From Lepidostoma basale (Eukaryota; Arthropoda; Insecta; Trichoptera; Lepidostomatidae): a stretch of 64,000 nucleotides of DNA. Position numbers and translations under genes: made by a program. Under the pieces are notes generated by a model, which was given only the letters and a program-made list of their open reading frames with translations, was not told where the DNA came from and made no database searches. Where the stretch lies: assembly GCA_022606425.2 (NCBI GenBank), contig JAHDVF020000500.1:806001-870000 (forward strand), written 5' to 3'. Below, piece after piece: positions 44,933-56,040 of this stretch (its first letter is position 1; every line of letters starts with the position of its first letter).

Positions 44933-46797
44933 ATGATTTTATACGTTAACTTTAAAAAAATCAGATCTCAATGCAAACAAATATCAATATCTTGTTATAA
45001 TGACTATATTCATAGGGTTGAGGGTGCAATGTTGGATGATGTAAATTATTTCTGGAAGTTCACTAAGTCGCTTAAGAAGGACAGTTCAAATGTTCCTAGG
45101 GCAATGGAATATAATGATACCCGGAGTGATAACAGAGAGGGTATTGTTAATCTATTTGCTGACTTCTTCAGTAGTGTCTACAGCATAGACGAAGCTACAA
45201 ACGAAGTTTTGCCCAGTGTTAAACATAGCAATGTTCTTAATCTGTCTCAGATCACCATTTTCCCAAATGAGGTTGTAACTGGTATAAAAATGTTAAAAAA
45301 TAGTAAATCTTCCAGTCCGGATAATATCCCTTCAATTTTTCTTAAGTGTTGTGCAAATTGTTTAGCTGTCCCAATATGTAATTTATTCAATTTATCTCTT
45401 TCTACCGGTATTTTTCCAGATGACTGGAAAATCAGTTTTCTCACTCCTATTTATAAGAAAGATGATAAAAGTATTATTTCTAATTACCGTCCTATATGTA
45501 TCCAATCAACAATTCCTAAACTTTTTGAACGTATTGTCTTAAATAAAATTGAAGTTCCAATTAAGCAAGTAATAACTACTCACCAACATGGTTTTGTAAC
45601 TGGTAGGTCGACTCTTACAAACCTGACACTATATGAGGACTACATCTCTAAGGCTTTCACCAATAAAACTCAAGTAGACTCTATCTATACAGATTTCAGC
45701 AAGGCGTTCGACAAAGTAAGTCATGACATTCTCATTCATAAACTAAAAAACATAAACTAAAACAGCTGGGATTCCACGGTTTTCTATTGGATTGGTTTCA
45801 CAGCTACCTATCAAACAGATGGCTCACTGTCAGAATTGACAATTCCTTTTCCTATAAATTTAAAGCCACCAGTGGGGTCCCGCAGGGTTCACATCTTGGC
45901 CCTATCTTGTTTATTTTATTTATCAATGATATCGTTGATGTATTTCGCGATGTCCAGGTATTGCTCTTCGCAGACGATCTGAAACTTTTCAGAACTATAA
46001 AGGATAGTAATGACTGTAGAACAATACAAACTAACCTTGATAGATTAGATGCCTGGTGCAACGCAAATAAACTTTACCTAAATCATAGTAAATGTCAAGT
46101 AGTTAGATTTCACAGAATAAAAAAGCCGATTATTCATTGCTACTATCTTAATGAAACTGCTCTTCAATCTGCATTACTGGTCCGAGATTTGGGTATTATA
46201 TTTGATCGTGAACTCTCATTTACTAACCATATTAACCAAATTGCGAATGATGGAATGAAAATGTTGGGTTTTGTGATAAGATCGACAAGAGGTTTCAACA
46301 GTGCTTATTGTGTCAGACTACTTTACTGTTCTTTTGTTGCAAGTCGTATCGAATATTGTTCTCCTGTCTGGTCGCCTCATTATGATTCGCATTCAAAGAC
46401 CCTGGAGAGGGTACAAAATAAATTTCTAACTCATATAAACTTTAAACTTAATATTCCCAGAGAACAAAAAGATTATGCTCTTTTACGATCAGAAATGAGA
46501 CTATTGCGATTATCTGACAGGAGAACGATATTTGACCTCCTACTGTTGTACAAAATTTTAAACTCGTTGGTCGATTGTCCTGAAATTGTTGGCCTTATTT
46601 CTCTACGGGTACCTCTGCGAGGAACTCGGCAGACTGACACTTTCTGGGTTGACAACTTTCACACGAATCACCGAATGCAGTCCACAATACCTCGAATGCA
46701 CAGACTTGCCAATGTATATGGACAATCGTTGGACATGTTTTGTAAGAGTCTTCCTATTTTTAAAAAGCAACTTCATGCTCTTTTTGAATTCACATAG
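44933..46797 (+). pseudogene. Reverse transcriptase ORF with a 14-bp duplication frameshift
   Basis: CATAAACTAAAAAA at 45,737-45,750 is repeated at 45,751 and shifts the frame, creating TAA at 45,758. Removing one unit would join HDILIHKLK to QLGFHGFLLDWFHSYL. No other break was seen in about 620 codons. Confidence 0.9.
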
Positions 46798-47867
46798 ATT
46801 TTAAACTTTATTTATATTAGTATTCGTCTCCTATTCGCTCGCCCCACATGTACATCATCCGGTCACATATTGGACTGGTAAATTACCATCACTTTGTTTC
46901 TTTACTGTTGTTCTTTTTTCGTAATTTCTAATTTCTATCATGTTATGTTCTTTTCAATCCTATGCATGTAAATTCTAATTTATATTATGTTATGTTCTTT
47001 TCTATCTCATGTAATTTCTAATTTCTCTTATGTTATCCTTATTCTCGTTTTTGTGTTTTGCCGTTATATGTTAGTTGTCTGTCTATTTGCCCAAATTTTT
47101 TATATTACCTTTGTAACTAAACATGTCATTTTTGTAAAAGCTCTTTTTGAATTCACATAGATTTTAAACTTTATTTATATTAGTATTCGTCTCCTATTCG
47201 CTCGCCCCACATGTACATCATCCGGTCACATATTGGACTGGTAAATTACCATCCCTTTGTTTCTTTACTGTTGTTTTTTTTTCCGTAATTTCTAATTTCT
47301 ATCATGTTATGTTCTTATCAATCCTATGCATGTAAATTCTAATTTATATTATGTTATGTTCTTTTCTATCTCATGTAATTTCTAATTTCTCTTATGTTAT
47401 CCTTATTCTCGTTTTTGTGTTTTGCCGTTATATGTTAGTTGTCTGTCTATTTGCCCAAATTTTTTATATTACCTTTGTAACTAAACATGTCATTTTTGTA
47501 AAAGCTCTTTTTGAATTCACATAGATTTTAAACTTTATTTATATTAGTATTCGTCTCCTATTCGCTCGCCCCACATGTACATCATCCGGTCACATATTGG
47601 ACTGGTAAATTACCATCCCTTTGTTTCTTTACTGTTGTTTTTTTTTTCCGTAATTTCTAATTTCTATCATGTTATGTTCTTATCAATCCTATGCATGTAA
47701 ATTCTAATTTATATTATGTTATGTTCTTTTCTATCTCATGTAATTTCTAATTTCTCTTATGTTATCCTTATTCTCGTTTTTGTGTTTTGCCGTTATATGT
47801 TAGTTGTCTGTCTATTTGCCCAAACTTTTATATTACCTTTGTAACTAAACATGTCATTTTTGTAAAA
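46777..47867 (+). repeat. Three tandem copies of a 363/364-bp unit
   Basis: Units start at 46,777, 47,140 and 47,504, each with GCTCTTTTTGAATTCACATA. They differ by only a few bases. The first unit begins inside the last codons of the ORF, so LFEFT and its stop are repeated as untranslated sequence. Confidence 0.95.
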
Positions 47868-47888
47868 GCCCTTGCGGCGTTTATGTCA

Positions 47889-47919
<31 letters not shown>

Positions 47920-47929
47920 AATAATTTTG

Positions 47930-48630
47930 TTTCAACGTACTTTTTATATCTTAGCAGGAAGTGCGTATTCTGAATTTGGTCGTATGTGGGTACATTTCAA
48001 TGCCTTTTTACCAAAGCAAAAATAATAGCTATTACATTTTCTGCAATAGAATAATGTTATAACTTATTTTATGCCCCGAATTGCCGCACAGAAGCGCTCG
48101 AAGTTCTCCTGTATCGAAGGCGATTCGTCTTCTAAACGAGGTAGTATTCGGGGTACCCCTTTTTAGATGCAGCTATAGCAAATTTGACACCCTAATGATA
48201 AAAGTAATAAAGAGGTTATTGTCTTATTTACATTCACATGGTTCCATGTATATCTACTTTTTATTTTAACCATGCTCGATGAACCCTGAGATGATAAGTT
48301 TATTCAGTATCGCCAGGTTTACTTTTATATTAAGACATAACATTATGTTAAAGGCCAAATTTCCTACAGTTTTTTTAAACTTCTAATGTGGACCAATGTT
48401 TTTTGTTTAATGCCCCAAATTACTGCTCGGAAGCAATTCTAAACTTTATTGTATTGATAGTGATTAGTTTTCTAGACGAGTTGACATCTGAATTGGATCT
48501 ATTTACAAGTAGCTATAACGAATTCATGACCTGTCATTGTCTAGTCTCAATAGATGGCGCTAGTGTAGATTGAACTAAAATATGTGAAAGGTTTCTCAAT
48601 ATGGTAACATATATAAAACCTTCAAAAATA
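47930..48630. other. AT-rich DNA with a diverged direct repeat
   Basis: 48,070-48,205 and 48,408-48,545 share a ladder of blocks (TGCCCC.AATT, GAAG, TTTTCTAGACGAG-like, AGCTATA.C.AATT). Nothing else is recognised. Confidence 0.4.
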
Positions 48631-48639
48631 ATTGTCAGA

Positions 48640-48870
48640 CGTGGTGTTCATAGGATGGGCGGAATTGGGAATGTTGTATTACATAAAGCGATCGCTTAAC
48701 CCTACAAATGACAGGGAATAAGTCCTGTAAACGCCTCGACCACCATATTCTGTTTAAAAAAAAAACAAAAAACAATTTACACCTTCGTCTCTATTGAGAT
48801 ACAATTTATCCTTATATTATTAACCAGCAATAGGTAAAATCCAGTATTAGTCTACAAGTATTGGTAACAT
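48640..48870. repeat. Foldback repeat family E copy
   Basis: It shares CGCCTCGACCACCATATTCT and CGTCTCTATTGAGATACAAT with 32,810-33,105. The left arm is eroded. Confidence 0.75.
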
Positions 48871-48979
48871 TAAAAAAAATCATTTATTCATCTTTTTTTA
48901 AATTTTCAAAACCATTTTTATTTACGAATCAATTTTCAATGTGATTATTATTATTATACCGCCGTTTCTGACTTAATAT

Positions 48980-49440
48980 TCCCAATATGAAGCTTGAATG
49001 CTGTTGAAACTTGGACAATGAATTCTCGTGACTGCGCCAGGATTGACGCCTTTGAAGTGTGGTGTTGGCGTTGTATGCTGGGATAGCGTGGACTGCAAAA
49101 AGGACAAACGACTCAGTCTTTAACGAGCTTAAAATACCAGGAAGACTATATACCTATATGTAATATGCAGTCGGCGAGTATTGAGTTTCTTTGGTCACAT
49201 TGCCAGCAGGGAGTTGGGTAACCTGTAAAAATGTATTGTCACAGGAAGTGTGTCAGGCAAAAGAAGTAAAGGCAGATTTCCTGCGTGGTGGTGTGACCAG
49301 ATTAAGAAGATGACTGGGGGAGACATGTACTCGGCGGTGCGGACTTCGGAGAACTGAGAGGATTGGAGGCGTTTTGTTTTAGTCACGGGCAGCTCCATGG
49401 ATCACGACCTTCCATAATGAGGAAACGAAGAAAGAAGAAT
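48980..49440 (+). repeat. RTE-like C-terminal fragment
   Basis: It is readable in pieces as NAVETWTMNSRDCARIDAFE, VWCWRRMLG, FFGHIASRELG, SGKRSKGRFPAWWCDQIKK and DWRRFVLVTGSSMDHDLP. Several frameshifts are present. Confidence 0.8.
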
Positions 49441-49489
49441 TAAATATTAGTATTTTAAAATAAGTCTTGAGGCATTGTGTCAATGCCCC

Positions 49490-49960
49490 AAGACTAGGTC
49501 TTCAACCAGTGCGTCTTGCCAGTCATGACGTACGGAGCTGAGACGTGGACACTGACAAAAGGTCTAGTCTACAGATTCAAGGTCACTTAACGCGCCATGG
49601 AAAGAGCCATACTTGGAATAACCTCGAGGGACAGATTTAGAACCGAATTTATTCGACAACAAACCAAGGTGACTGAGGTGGCTCTGAGAATGGGCGGGCT
49701 GAAGTTGCGATGGGCTGGCCATATCTGTCGGAGAATCGACGGTCGATGGGGGAGACGGGTTCTAGAGTGGAGACCGCGTACAGGATTCCGCAGAGTTGGA
49801 CATCCCCCTGCCTGCTGGACCGACGATCTCCAGTCCTCATCCATCCATGTCCAGCAAGAGAATTGCTGGACATGAATGGATGAGGAAATAAATAGGGGGT
49901 GGTGGCGTGCTTTGGGAGAGGTCAACGACAGACGGCTGATGGTGAAAATGTGGCATTGTT
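49490..49960 (+). repeat. RTE-like C-terminal fragment (second family)
   Basis: It codes for QCVLPVMTYGAETWTLTKGL, ERAILGITSRDRFRTEFIRQ, LRMGGLKLRWAGHICRRIDG and RWGRRVLEWRPRTGFRRVGH, then PPACWTDDL. A local inverted and duplicated patch lies around 49,840-49,880 (GGACATGAATGGATGAGG). Confidence 0.85.
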
Positions 49961-50170
49961 CGAAGTCGAATCAATCAACGAGCGTGTGTGTCACGGTGTG
50001 GGAATATAGAAGAAGCTCGAGATGTATGTCTGAATAGAAAGGCGGTGCATCCATTCTCCTCATCCCTCTGGGGAAACGACGTGATTAACTTGTTCGTTAG
50101 AGGATTGCTGGACATGGATGAATGGGAGCGGCAATGGATAGGGGGCGGTGGCGTGGTTTTGGAGAAGCCT
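49961..50170 (+). repeat. Junction of GTTA-family and RTE scraps
   Basis: 49,961-50,090 is a GTTA-family end (AATCAACGAGCGTGTGTGTC, CTCATCCCTCTGGGGAAACG). 50,103-50,165 repeats the 49,860-49,920 segment (GGGGGCGGTGGCGTGGTTTT). Confidence 0.65.
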
Positions 50171-50289
50171 ACGTTCAGCAAAGGTGATGATGATTTTAAA
50201 ATTATAAATTGCAATAAAAAATGTTTAAAAAGTTTTCATAATCAAATACTTTTAAAAAAAGTATGTGTTCCTAATTCGTTTGGGTTGTG

Positions 50290-50560
50290 CCATCTTCATG
50301 GATAGGATCGAAGTAGTTTATTTAACCAAGAGGCGTCGCGAATAAACTGGCGGAACGCGTTTCGGTTAGTCGCTTAATAAGTTTTCATGGCAGCTCTATT
50401 AATTTAAATATGACGAAGTGTGGTTTGCGTGTAACAAAGACGGCAAAAAAACCCAACAAAGGTCTCGTGAGAAGGGCCGGCCGGCGCCTCGCGGACTGAT
50501 AAATTTATTGTCTATTTTAAAATTTCTCGGTCAATTTCTCTCCATGCGGAACGATTTTTT
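50290..50560. promoter_or_regulatory. Unique GC-richer island
   Basis: It contains no repeat family and is GC-richer than its surroundings (AACTGGCGGAACGCGTTTCG and GGGCCGGCCGGCGCCTCGC). It lies in the putative first intron or gene desert. It is a candidate enhancer on composition only. Confidence 0.3.
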
Positions 50561-50664
50561 TCTTTCCTATTAGTATCTGAATTTTAGTATTAAGTTTGAG
50601 GACTACTCACGGTTACAATTTTTATTAAATAAAAGTTATACCTATATAGTATACAATATATATT

Positions 50665-50960
50665 CATATAATCCATTGCTTTGGCGGAAACGCTTTGATA
50701 TTTGAACATTATTATCTGTTTAATTAAATACTATTAACTGTTTAAATAAAAAAAAACGTCAGGTCTTACAATCAGGAAGGACGATGCTAAATTCGGTTAG
50801 CGAAACGCTGTCGCGACAAAATAGAATCAATTGTGATATTTATAACAAAGTTTTTTATTTAAACATTTTAAAATGTTGAAATACAAAACAATGGATTAAA
50901 TAAAGTACTGTTACATTAGCACTGTTATGTAATATCACAATTGATTTAATTTCTTCTTAT
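50665..50960. repeat. Foldback repeat family D copy
   Basis: CCATTGCTTTGGCGGAAACGC and the inverse arm near 50,880, with GCGAAACGCTGTCGCGAC at 50,800. Confidence 0.8.
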
Positions 50961-51059
50961 TATTTATTTCAAAATTACAAGTTTTTTTCTTCTTCATATT
51001 TAATATTCACTATTAAGAGTTCGTTGATAAATTTGTTTATTTTCTATTATAATTAAAAA

Positions 51060-51195
51060 TCGTTATTTGTGTATTTATTTCGATGGCCATAAAAATCTAG
51101 TAATTTGATTATAACACCTGATGATGCTAACATTGGTTAGCAAAACAGCTGTCGCGACAACTTCATAAGAAATTAAATCAATTGTGAGATTATAG
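51060..51195 (+). repeat. Family D half copy with hammerhead-like core
   Basis: 51,117-51,162 reads CACCTGATGAT, hairpin GCTAAC/GTTAGC with loop ATTG, AAAACAGCTGTC, GCGAC. CTGATGA matches the hammerhead consensus exactly; GAAA is CAAA here. Confidence 0.7.
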
Positions 51196-51204
51196 AATAA
51201 TTAA

Positions 51205-51750
51205 ATCAAATCAAATCAGTTTATTTACTCAAAATATATTAAAAATAGTATAAATGTTTAAGGCATCTATTGAGTACCTACAGGTATAATATTATATACA
51301 TTCAACATAATACCAGGAACGCATTAAAGATGGTTCGACATTAGGAAGACAAGATGCTTTCTAAAGTCGAGATAATTTGTCCCCTGAACGTACTCTCATT
51401 AATATGAAAGACGTCGATCTCCGAGGAGACCGCGTTCAGCAGACTAATTGCTCTTCTTACCGGTATCACCAGAGGCAGATTGGTTCTGGCGGCCGGTAGG
51501 TAAAACAATCTGTGCTGTCGCTGTTGGAGATATCTATCGGGGACAAAAAGATCAACATCCGTTATTAAATGCCCATCGCTTCGAAGCTGTAAAGAATTGA
51601 TTCCGAGCATTCCCAAAATAAATGCCGTGGGATAGAGCCACGGATAACTACCATACTCCCTCATGTAGAGATACCTTAGCAATTTTTTCTGAACCCTCTC
51701 CAGCATAACGGAATAATTCGCCTCGTGAGGACTCCATATCACAGAACCAC
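51205..51750 (-). repeat. GATTT-tailed CR1/Jockey-like 3' fragment
   Basis: The minus strand reads WSPHEANYSVMLERVQKKLL, RYLYMREYGSYPWLYPTAFI, LGMLGINSLQLRSDGHLIT, then LFYLPAARTNLPLVIPVRRA and SEIDVFHINESTFRGQI. The reversed tail AAATCAAATCAAATCAG is at 51,205. It is the most complete copy of this family in the window. Confidence 0.88.
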
Positions 51751-51814
51751 TGTAATGTTTTAATTAAACACAATAATGTTCTGTTTTTTTAAAGTATCCA
51801 CCTTTTATAAAAAA

Positions 51815-52040
51815 ACTGATATAATTAATACGAATGAAAACGCCAGTTTTCTAGAAGTTTTATTATATTTTATGGGAATGACATGTTTCGCCCTTCTAAG
51901 GCATTATCAAATGTTTGATTATGCCTTAGAAGGGCGAAACATGTCATTCCCACAAAATGTAATAAAACTTCTAGAAAACTGACGTTATCATTCGTATTAA
52001 TTATTTAATATGGAGTTTTAAATCATTGTTCAAGAAACAA
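51815..52040. repeat. Foldback repeat family A, best copy
   Basis: Nearly perfect arms, TTCTAGAAGTTTTATTATAT and its inverse, with GACATGTTTCGCCCTTCTAA and TTAGAAGGGCGAAACATGTC facing each other across a TTTGAT centre. Confidence 0.92.
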
Positions 52041-52044
52041 TAAA

Positions 52045-52680
52045 TAAAACTGATTTACGTTAAATGAACTATTGAATTATAATTTGATTCATAGATGGCG
52101 GTAATCAAAAGCTGTAGAATAATAATTCTTACGCAAGGATCGAGTTCTGTTGATAGCTTCGATAACCGTTTTTAGCAGTGTTACTTAACCGTACTGTAAG
52201 AATCACCCCTTTACCACAGTAAAATTATGAGTAATTTATCCAATGGATTTCCTACTATACATAAAAAAAAACTCATACGGTACAAACTTTGTCCTATATC
52301 AAAACAATCATAGGTGATATAATGAATCCTTTTGAATAAGCTTTTATTTTATATGAAGAACATGATATTAAGTATTATGCCCAAGTTAAAATAATTGCGT
52401 GTGAAAGTGTAGTTTATTTAACGGAACTTATAAATCAAAGAAAGTGTAAAAGTGTATAAGAGTGCATAGCTCGTGAATGAGCTTAGTTTTCTATATTGAC
52501 GCAATGCCCACTCGATCTTCTCCAGCGCCCCCTAAATGCTAAAAATTTAAAAACGCCCCGCCAGACCTCCTAAACGCTCACAAAGGGGCGCTGGCGCCCT
52601 GGTTAAGAATCACTGGTTTAAAGGTATATCCGGACTATTTAATCTTTTACGTTCTTCTGTTATTAACTTTGTTAATAATT
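52045..52680. other. Intergenic or intronic DNA, nothing firm
   Basis: 52,500-52,610 has GCGCCCCCTAAATGC and GGGGCGCTGGCGCCC, probably the end of an unidentified hAT-like element (GGCGCCCTGG and so on). Otherwise nothing was seen. Confidence 0.35.
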
Positions 52681-52689
52681 TTCTGGACC

Positions 52690-53050
52690 TTGAAAGTCAA
52701 CTCAAAATGAACAGACTGGAAGCATTTGAAATGTGGCTCCATCGCCGAATGCTCAGAATTTCCTGGAAGTCCTGAGGCGAGCTAGAGTTAACAGGGAACT
52801 GTTATCAACTATCAAGGTTCGGAAGATTTCACATCTGGGTCATATACTGCGTGGGGAAAAGTACCACCTTCTCCAACTAATATTGGAGGGGGAATTTGAG
52901 GAAGGAGATAAATGTCCTGGCTGCGAAACGTAAGGGAGTGGACGGACATCCGAAGTGTGAAGGAGCTGTTCCGAGCGGCGCAGGACAGGGACAGGTTCGC
53001 CGAGATGATCGCCAACGTTGGGGGAACTCGACAGCGCACTTGAAGAAGAA
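52690..53050 (+). repeat. AAG-tailed RTE-like 3' fragment (RFAEVIANVGGT family)
   Basis: It covers MNRLEAFEMWLHRRMLRIS-like, VLRRARVNRELLSTIKVRK, ISHLGHILRGEKYHLLQLI and DRFAEMIANVGGTRQRT, then AAGAAGAAG. It has small deletions. Confidence 0.88.
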
Positions 53051-53149
53051 GAATAATAATTTTCTGTGATATAATAGAGGAAATGTTTTATGAAACGTTT
53101 TAAAATGTAGTATTATTTATTTGCATGGATTTGTATCGTGAGTACTCCC

Positions 53150-53340
53150 CCCTTAAGTCAAAGGTCTGTTAAATGGAAGCCATCGTAATTAAAACTGACA
53201 GCCTATTATTGTAGTTTCGCTTGGCGAAGTTTATGACTATCGATGAGACGATGTGGCGATTTATTAACGCAATTAGTACGGGGCATTAAGTCGGCGGTTC
53301 GATAATGGGATGGACTAATTTCTTGAAACATTTTAAATTA
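53150..53340. promoter_or_regulatory. Unique island, possible regulatory element
   Basis: A block of about 190 bp without repeat signature and with several homeodomain-like TAAT cores (CATCGTAATTAAAACTGACA, CGCAATTAGTACGG). This is offered on composition and uniqueness alone. Confidence 0.28.
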
Positions 53341-53404
53341 ACTTGATTGATGATGATGATTGATTGATCAAAATAATGCAACAAGGTTTTTACGCGATGT
53401 AATT

Positions 53405-53600
53405 TTAGAAGCAAAGATGGCAGTGTACAATGGAGTTCTATTGCCGACTCTTATGTATGGAAGTGTAGTTTGGAGTTAGTGAAATATAATAGAACTCCTA
53501 TTGATGAAGGAGGAAAGAAATGTTAGGGGGATGAATGCGTCCTAAATAAAATTAAGAAAGTGTCACTAAAACAATTAGACATATAGAACGAATAGATTAG
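53405..53600 (+). repeat. GTTA-family RTE-like 5' portion
   Basis: GAAGCAAAGATGGCAGTGTA and NGVLLPTLMYGSVVWS match the start of the 30.3-kb copy. It is truncated after IKKVSLKQLDI. Confidence 0.78.
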
Positions 53601-54480
53601 TGGCTGGTAGATTTCCTCATTCCACATGGTCTCTCCAATACCTTCATCTTTGTATCCCCCATCTGACAACATCCTGGATATCATACATTTTTCTGGTTAT
53701 CACACATTTCTTTCTCCCCACGATCAGAGAAATATGTGATATATAAAAAGTCCGGAAGAAAGTGGAGCCGATTCGTCATAAGAAATTTTACTGTTCGACA
53801 AAATGATTGCCGCGAATGCGATAGTCTACATTTGGACGATATTATTTTTAAGAAATAAATTTACAAATTGTGTACTATAATAATTAATACACATTTTTTC
53901 GATAAATGGCTCACTTTCTTTTTAATCTATTAACTAAATATAAAGTTTCTTTTGAGACACCTAGTACTTTTATAATGGCCCCATCTGACTATTAGTGCGT
54001 GAAAGATCACCGGGGTCAAACATATCAAGTCTCCACCAATAACACCATACCACCGTAACGACTTCAGTCGCATTGGGGTTTGCAGATATTTCCCGGAACA
54101 AATTTCATCCCCTGAGGACACTCGAGCTGCAGCGGCTGTATGCGGGAGGGCGAGGGGAGGCTAATGTTTATTTTGCGGTGCGCAGGGCTGGTGAATAGGG
54201 TGGGTGACTTGCCTAAAGGGATGTGACTAATTTATAAACCCGTCAATTCTAAAGTGCTCTAGATGTTTAGGTTAGGAAAACAATTCTGTTATGTTTGTTT
54301 TATTTATTTGGGGTAACAAACAGCGATTAAAGTACATAAATAAAACACATAGAAACAATAGAATAAGGTCAAATACATGTTACCACAAGTGTAAATGATA
54401 AGAGGAGTGAACAGTACATACTAATTAATTGAAATTGAAGTAAAACTAGATTCAAACAAGTGAATTACAATAATTGAACA
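53600..54480. other. Mostly unassigned DNA
   Basis: 53,600-53,760 looks like a decayed AAG-type retrotransposon scrap (CATGGTCTCTCCAATACC). 54,120-54,230 is GC-rich and unique. Nothing else was seen. Confidence 0.35.
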
Positions 54481-54484
54481 AAAT

Positions 54485-54680
54485 GAAGTTATTTATAGTT
54501 TCTTAAACAATGATGTAAAACTAATGTATGAAAAAAACGATAGTTTTCAAGGAGTTTTATTATAATGTTTATGTATGACATATTTCGCCCTTCTAAGGCA
54601 TTATCAAATGATAATAAATCTAAGGCATTATCAAATAAACTCCTTGAAAACTATCGTTTTTTCATACATATTAATAAAAT
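54485..54680. repeat. Foldback repeat family A copy
   Basis: AACGATAGTTTTCAAGGAGT and its inverse bracket ACATATTTCGCCCTTCTAAG. The right motif arm is partly deleted. Confidence 0.85.
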
Positions 54681-54749
54681 GAAGCTATTGAACGCTAAGA
54701 TTAACACTGTGGAAATCCATAGTAATATACTTAGGAAATTGAAAATAAC

Positions 54750-54940
54750 TTTGTAAAATCCACTAAATATTTTTTTGTTAAAAACACGACATGTTTCGGA
54801 GGATACCTCCATTTTCAGGTGTAAAAATATAATAAAAACTAAACAAAGAAAGACTAATATAAAAAACGCATTTAAAATTCGATACAATCAAATGATTGTA
54901 AATTTAAATAAATTTATTAATTAACCTGGGCTATTTGTTA
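54750..54940 (-). repeat. Repeat family C copy
   Basis: It shares AAACACGACATGTTTCGGAG, AAATATAATAAAAACTAAAC and GAAAGACTAATATAAAAAAC with 29,290-29,480. Confidence 0.85.
54784..54822 (-). ncRNA. Hammerhead-ribozyme-like motif (family C)
   Basis: Minus strand 5' to 3': stem I ACAC, core CTGAAAA plus T, stem II GGAGG / CCTCC with loop TAT, GAAA, stem III ACATGT, triplet GTC, stem I GTGT. Stem I and stem II pair perfectly. G8 of the core is A here, but the 29.3-kb copy has G. The extra base after A9 is again present. Confidence 0.42.
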
Positions 54941-55156
54941 TAATGACGAATAATTATTGTATATGTAGACAAAGTATTTAAGGAGAAATTGGTAAAAGGA
55001 AGATATTAATTATGTTTTCATCCAATTTCACGGACTTGAGGATTTCTAAATTTAGCTGTACCTACCTACCGTTAACATCGATTCGGCTCGCACTTTGATA
55101 ACAAAATAAAAATAATAATAATAGTAATAATAATAAAAATTCTTATAATAATAATA

Positions 55157-55325
55157 ATAATAATAATAAATAAAAATAAAAATAAAAATAAAATTAAAAA
55201 TAAAAATAAAAATAAAAATAAAAATAAAAATAAAAATAAAAATAAAAATAAAAATAAAAATAAAAATAAAAATAAAAATAAAAATAAAAATAAAAATAAA
55301 AATGAAAATAAAAATAAAAATAATT
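55157..55325. repeat. (AAAAAT)n microsatellite
   Basis: About 27 hexamer units with one GAAAAT variant. It is preceded by an imperfect (AAT)n tract from 55,090. Confidence 0.97.
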
Positions 55326-55334
55326 AATGAGGAG

Positions 55335-55400
55335 AAAGCTAGAGAAGTATGGGGATTCATTTTCTCTGCTACTCCTTCGGGAAAACAGCGTGATGGTTGG
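55335..55400 (+). repeat. GTTA-tailed RTE-like terminal scrap
   Basis: TTCTCTGCTACTCCTTCGGG and GCGTGATGGTTGGTTGG. The tail is mutated to GGTT. Confidence 0.7.
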
Positions 55401-55454
55401 TTGGTAAGGCGCATCATTAGTTTTTGGGTTTATTATTATTATTATTAATCGTTT

Positions 55455-55690
55455 TTAGAATAATCCGTATTTGCTGAACGCGAGCGGCGACCTTCGCAGT
55501 CCACCGGGTGCGGTGCCGGTGGCGCCCTCGAGACTGATGCAATTAATAAGGGAAGCTGAAGAGGGAACTGATTAGCCGGCCGAGGGTTCACTCAGGACCG
55601 CCGCCATCCATCAATTTACATTATCCTCCTGTTTATGGTTGCCGAACGGTTGTCTATGGCCGGATAGGCAATAGCCAAACTTAATGGAAA
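55455..55690. promoter_or_regulatory. Unique GC-rich island, candidate regulatory element
   Basis: GC-rich and unique, between a microsatellite and a decayed retrotransposon. It includes GCGAGCGGCGACCTTCGCAG, a TGATGCAATTAATAAGGGAA homeodomain-like core and ATTAGCCGGCCGAGGG. It has no open frame of note. Confidence 0.35.
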
Positions 55691-55794
55691 ATTTTAAATA
55701 GTGAACTAAAAAAAATGGTACGCGTGCGTAAAACATTCAAATATGCCATTTGGTACGATTTACAAGGTGTTTTTATAATTATTTATATAATACG

Positions 55795-55925
55795 TTGTGT
55801 CTCTGAAGGGGTAGGCAGATATAATACACCACCACATTATTCTTTCAAAACATATATTTTTTTTAAATCCCAACATTCATAAATTGTGTCATGCTAGCCC
55901 GTTGATTTCTTCGACTCCTCGCCTG
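55795..55925 (-). repeat. GTTA-family RTE-like fragment
   Basis: CTCTGAAGGGGTAGGCAG is followed by the reversed ACATTCATAAATTGTGTCAT and TTGATTTCTTCGACTCCTCG blocks. Confidence 0.75.
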
Positions 55926-56040
55926 ATCTTCACTAGACCAAAGACAGCGTGACAATCACACTGCCATCGCCGGGAATCGAACCGGGACCTACGGTGTGGC
56001 AGTCAAAGCACTTACCACTCGGCCACGAAGGTCGTCCCAT
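55926..56040 (-). repeat. tRNA-derived SINE, family 2 (best copy)
   Basis: The minus strand begins TTCGTGGCCGAGTGGTAAG (A box TGGCCGAGTGG) and has CCCGGTTCGATTCCCGGC (B box GGTTCGATTCC) at tRNA spacing. The tail CAGTGTGATTGTCACGC is shared with 42.3 and 58.6 kb. The acceptor stem is not closed, so I call it a SINE and not a tRNA gene. Confidence 0.82.

Larger units (their letters stand above)
44933..47930 (+). mobile_element. CR1/Jockey-like non-LTR retrotransposon, 5'-truncated, with triplicated 3' UTR
   Basis: The reverse transcriptase domain is nearly complete: SNYRPICIQSTIPKLFERIV, TDFSKAFDKVSHDILIHKL, GVPQGSHLGPILFILFINDI, and the catalytic LFADDLKLF (bases 45,964-45,990). A C-terminal region with SPVWSPHYDSHSKTLERVQ follows. 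One frameshift separates 44,933-45,760 from 45,787-46,797. The 3' UTR is a threefold tandem repeat ending in (AAAT)n. The endonuclease domain is absent. Confidence 0.9.

Noticed and set aside
55052..55417. 121-codon open frame on the minus strand
   Set aside because: It is a translation of the AAAAAT repeat.
55940..56035. tRNA gene on the minus strand
   Set aside because: The B box is perfect, but the cloverleaf is not closed and the same body occurs at 42.3 and 58.6 kb.
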